Positions 5,402 through 5,433 of a stretch of DNA of 5,433 nucleotides are shown piece by piece (position 1 is the first letter of the stretch; the number at the start of each line of letters is the position of its first letter). The notes under the pieces are model-generated. The model searched no databases, was not told where the DNA came from, and was given only the letters and a program-made list of their open reading frames with translations. Position numbers and translations under genes: made by a program. Where the stretch lies: positions 1-5,433 of the forward strand of contig RFGD01000344.1 in NCBI GenBank assembly GCA_003696705.1, written 5' to 3'. This DNA comes from Alphaproteobacteria bacterium (GTDB lineage: Bacteria > Pseudomonadota > Alphaproteobacteria > Rhodobacterales > Rhodobacteraceae).

Positions 5402-5433
5402 ATGCGGCCGGATTGACGAGCGCGCCGCCGCCC
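5402..5433. other. Sequence after dctM, nothing identifiable
   Basis: Thirty-two GC-rich bases follow the dctM stop. No hairpin with a T tract and no supported gene start is visible, so it cannot be told whether the operon ends here or continues, for example with further catabolic genes. Confidence 0.5.

Noticed and set aside
5402..5416. ATG directly after the dctM stop
   Set aside because: It gives only four codons before TGA and has no ribosome binding site, so it is not a gene.

Overview
This is a GC-rich window (about two thirds G+C by eye) with strong codon bias toward G/C at third positions. Every complete gene ends in TGA, and genes are tightly packed with ATGA stop/start overlaps. 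Together with a TRAP (tripartite ATP-independent periplasmic) transporter operon beside a yqaA-dsbB pair, this suggests an alphaproteobacterium, most likely Rhodobacterales (Rhodobacter/Paracoccus/Roseobacter relatives). The organism is inferred from style and gene content, not from a marker gene.

Left arm (1-800, minus strand): a YqaA-type DedA-family membrane protein is followed, with a 4-base ATGA overlap, by the N-terminal 75 residues of a DsbB-type disulfide-bond oxidoreductase that runs off the window edge. The two read leftward as one transcription unit.

Divergent control region (801-1038): 238 bases lie between the two oppositely oriented units. They hold a candidate promoter on each side, a GGCGCG-N7-CGCGCC dyad, two mutually exclusive hairpins in the likely dctP leader, and a 42-codon ORF with a near-ideal Shine-Dalgarno sequence that may or may not be real.

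Right arm (1039-5401, plus strand): a four-gene operon in the order dctP (periplasmic solute-binding protein) - flavin-dependent aromatic-ring monooxygenase resembling PhzS - dctQ (small membrane subunit) - dctM (large membrane subunit). A 12-bp GC-rich hairpin without a T tract lies between dctP and the monooxygenase gene. The last three genes are joined by ATGA overlaps and so are probably translationally coupled.

Reading of the operon: the binding protein captures an organic anion in the periplasm, DctQM imports it with sodium, and the cytoplasmic flavoenzyme probably hydroxylates it (or a derivative) as the first catabolic step. The enzyme gene sits inside the transporter operon rather than beside it. 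This points to an aromatic or heterocyclic carboxylate as cargo, but the substrate cannot be read from the sequence. No regulator, RNA gene, insertion sequence, CRISPR array or phage gene was seen. The layout uses known families; what is unexplained is the pairing of this flavoenzyme with this transporter and its substrate.
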